Of a stretch of 6,140 nt of DNA, positions 5,906 through 6,140 are shown in pieces (the first letter of the stretch is position 1; each line of letters begins with the position of its first letter). Source of the stretch: Alphaproteobacteria bacterium (lineage in GTDB: Bacteria; Pseudomonadota; Alphaproteobacteria; UBA828); contig JAPYQV010000179.1 in the NCBI GenBank assembly GCA_029937205.1, forward strand, positions 1-6,140, read 5' to 3'. The notes beneath the pieces were generated by a model. It had not been told where the DNA came from. It did not search any database and worked only from the letters and a program-made list of their open reading frames with translations. The translations under genes and the position numbers were made by a program.

Positions 5906-5953
5906 TTCAAGATCAGTCTTCGATAAACCGATGTATTCAGCTTGGTTAATACA
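5882..5953 (+). repeat. Inverted repeats in the upstream region of the cold-shock gene
   Basis: TATCGAAG (5882-5889) and CTTCGATA (5918-5925) are perfect 8-bp complements 28 bases apart. Next to them TGTATT (5932-5937) can pair with AATACA (5948-5953). The overlapping ATGTAT (5931-5936) could instead pair with ATACAT (5901-5906), so two stems compete for the same bases. The part inside the transcript depends on the start site. This and the next element fill most of the otherwise gene-free 5740-6047 interval. Confidence 0.4.
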
Positions 5954-5997
5954 CAGTGCTGCAATTGGTCTCGGGAGGTCGGCGTGCTGAAACCCAT

Positions 5998-6024
5998 CCG
6001 CAATGAATTTGCGGGTGACCGCAA
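5998..6024 (+). promoter_or_regulatory. Mutually exclusive hairpins in the cold-shock leader
   Basis: TTGCGG (6009-6014) can pair with either of two identical CCGCAA copies. One is at 5998-6003 across a 5-base TGAAT loop, and the other at 6019-6024 across a GTGA loop, which is a GNRA-type tetraloop. The pairings are perfect 6-bp stems and cannot form together. The element ends 23 bases before the cold-shock ATG, just upstream of the purine-rich GAGAG/AGAG region that should bind the ribosome. The pattern suits a temperature- or protein-responsive leader; E. coli cspA mRNA is a known precedent for such refolding. The function here is inferred. Confidence 0.45.
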
Positions 6025-6047
6025 CGATAATGAGAGCACAGAGTAAT

Positions 6048-6140
6048 ATGAGTACAGGAACCGTGAAGTGGTTCAATTCCGTCAAAGGGTATGGCTTCAT
6101 CAGCCCGGATGATGGTTCAAAGGATGCATTCGTCCATATT
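6048..6140 (+). CDS. CspA-family cold-shock protein, N-terminal part
   Basis: The first 31 codons of a cold-shock-domain protein run off the right edge. The translation begins [20 protein letters not shown] and continues to DAFVHI. It contains the beta-1 strand with the exposed Trp, RNP1 (KGYGFI, residues 13-18) and RNP2 (DAFVHI, 26-31), whose aromatic residues stack on single-stranded RNA or DNA. Such proteins are about 65-75 residues, act in the cytoplasm as nucleic-acid chaperones, and may be cold-induced or constitutive. The ATG at 6048 has only modest purine-rich sequence upstream (GAGAG at 6032-6036, AGAG at 6040-6043). Whether a second domain follows cannot be seen. Confidence 0.95.
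   Translation, partial: MSTGTVKWFNSVKGYGFISPDDGSKDAFVHI

Noticed and set aside
5870..6100. Minus-strand frame of 76 codons with a hydrophobic N-terminal stretch
   Set aside because: It starts inside the cold-shock coding sequence and reads back through the repeat-rich leader; no ribosome-binding site or family resemblance.

Overview
The window looks like an ordinary chromosomal stretch from a GC-rich proteobacterium, most likely an alphaproteobacterium. The evidence is the third-position GC preference of the genes, the wording of the NagA and cold-shock N-termini, and the two-BON-domain periplasmic protein. I see no tRNA, rRNA, CRISPR, transposase, integrase or plasmid feature.

Layout. Positions 1-314 (-) hold the first 104 codons of nagA (N-acetylglucosamine-6-phosphate deacetylase), which starts at TTG and runs off the left edge. 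Diverging from it, 433-1416 (+) is an RNase Z-like metallo-beta-lactamase-fold hydrolase broken by one in-frame TGA at 742-744. It is followed after 21 bp by an Asp/Glu/hydantoin-racemase-fold protein (1438-2211, +), in which both positions of the family's catalytic cysteines appear to be Thr and Ser. Converging on it with a 6-bp gap is a class III PLP aminotransferase (2218-3597, -). Diverging from that, a GTG-started six-helix membrane histidine kinase (3706 onward, +) has a frameshift near its C-terminus around 5062-5070. In the restored frame it would end at 5117, just before the convergent gene for a secreted double-BON protein (5122-5739, -). A 308-base intergenic region full of inverted repeats follows, and the window ends in the first 31 codons of a CspA-family cold-shock protein (6048-6140, +).

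How the genes may work together. The hydrolase, racemase-fold protein and aminotransferase sit side by side. A 16-bp sequence is shared exactly between the leader of the hydrolase/racemase pair and the leader and ribosome-binding site of the aminotransferase. A small catabolic module for an amino or carbonyl compound is a reasonable inference, but the substrate cannot be read from sequence. The kinase has no response regulator next to it here, so it is an orphan as far as the window shows. The BON protein is probably an envelope-stress or outer-membrane-integrity factor, and the cold-shock gene carries a leader that could fold in alternative ways.

The most interesting signals are the mutually exclusive hairpins just upstream of the cold-shock start codon, the cysteine-less racemase-fold protein beside an aminotransferase, and the shared 16-mer. 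The TGA and the frameshift, two lesions within 6 kb, raise the question of sequence error versus real gene decay.
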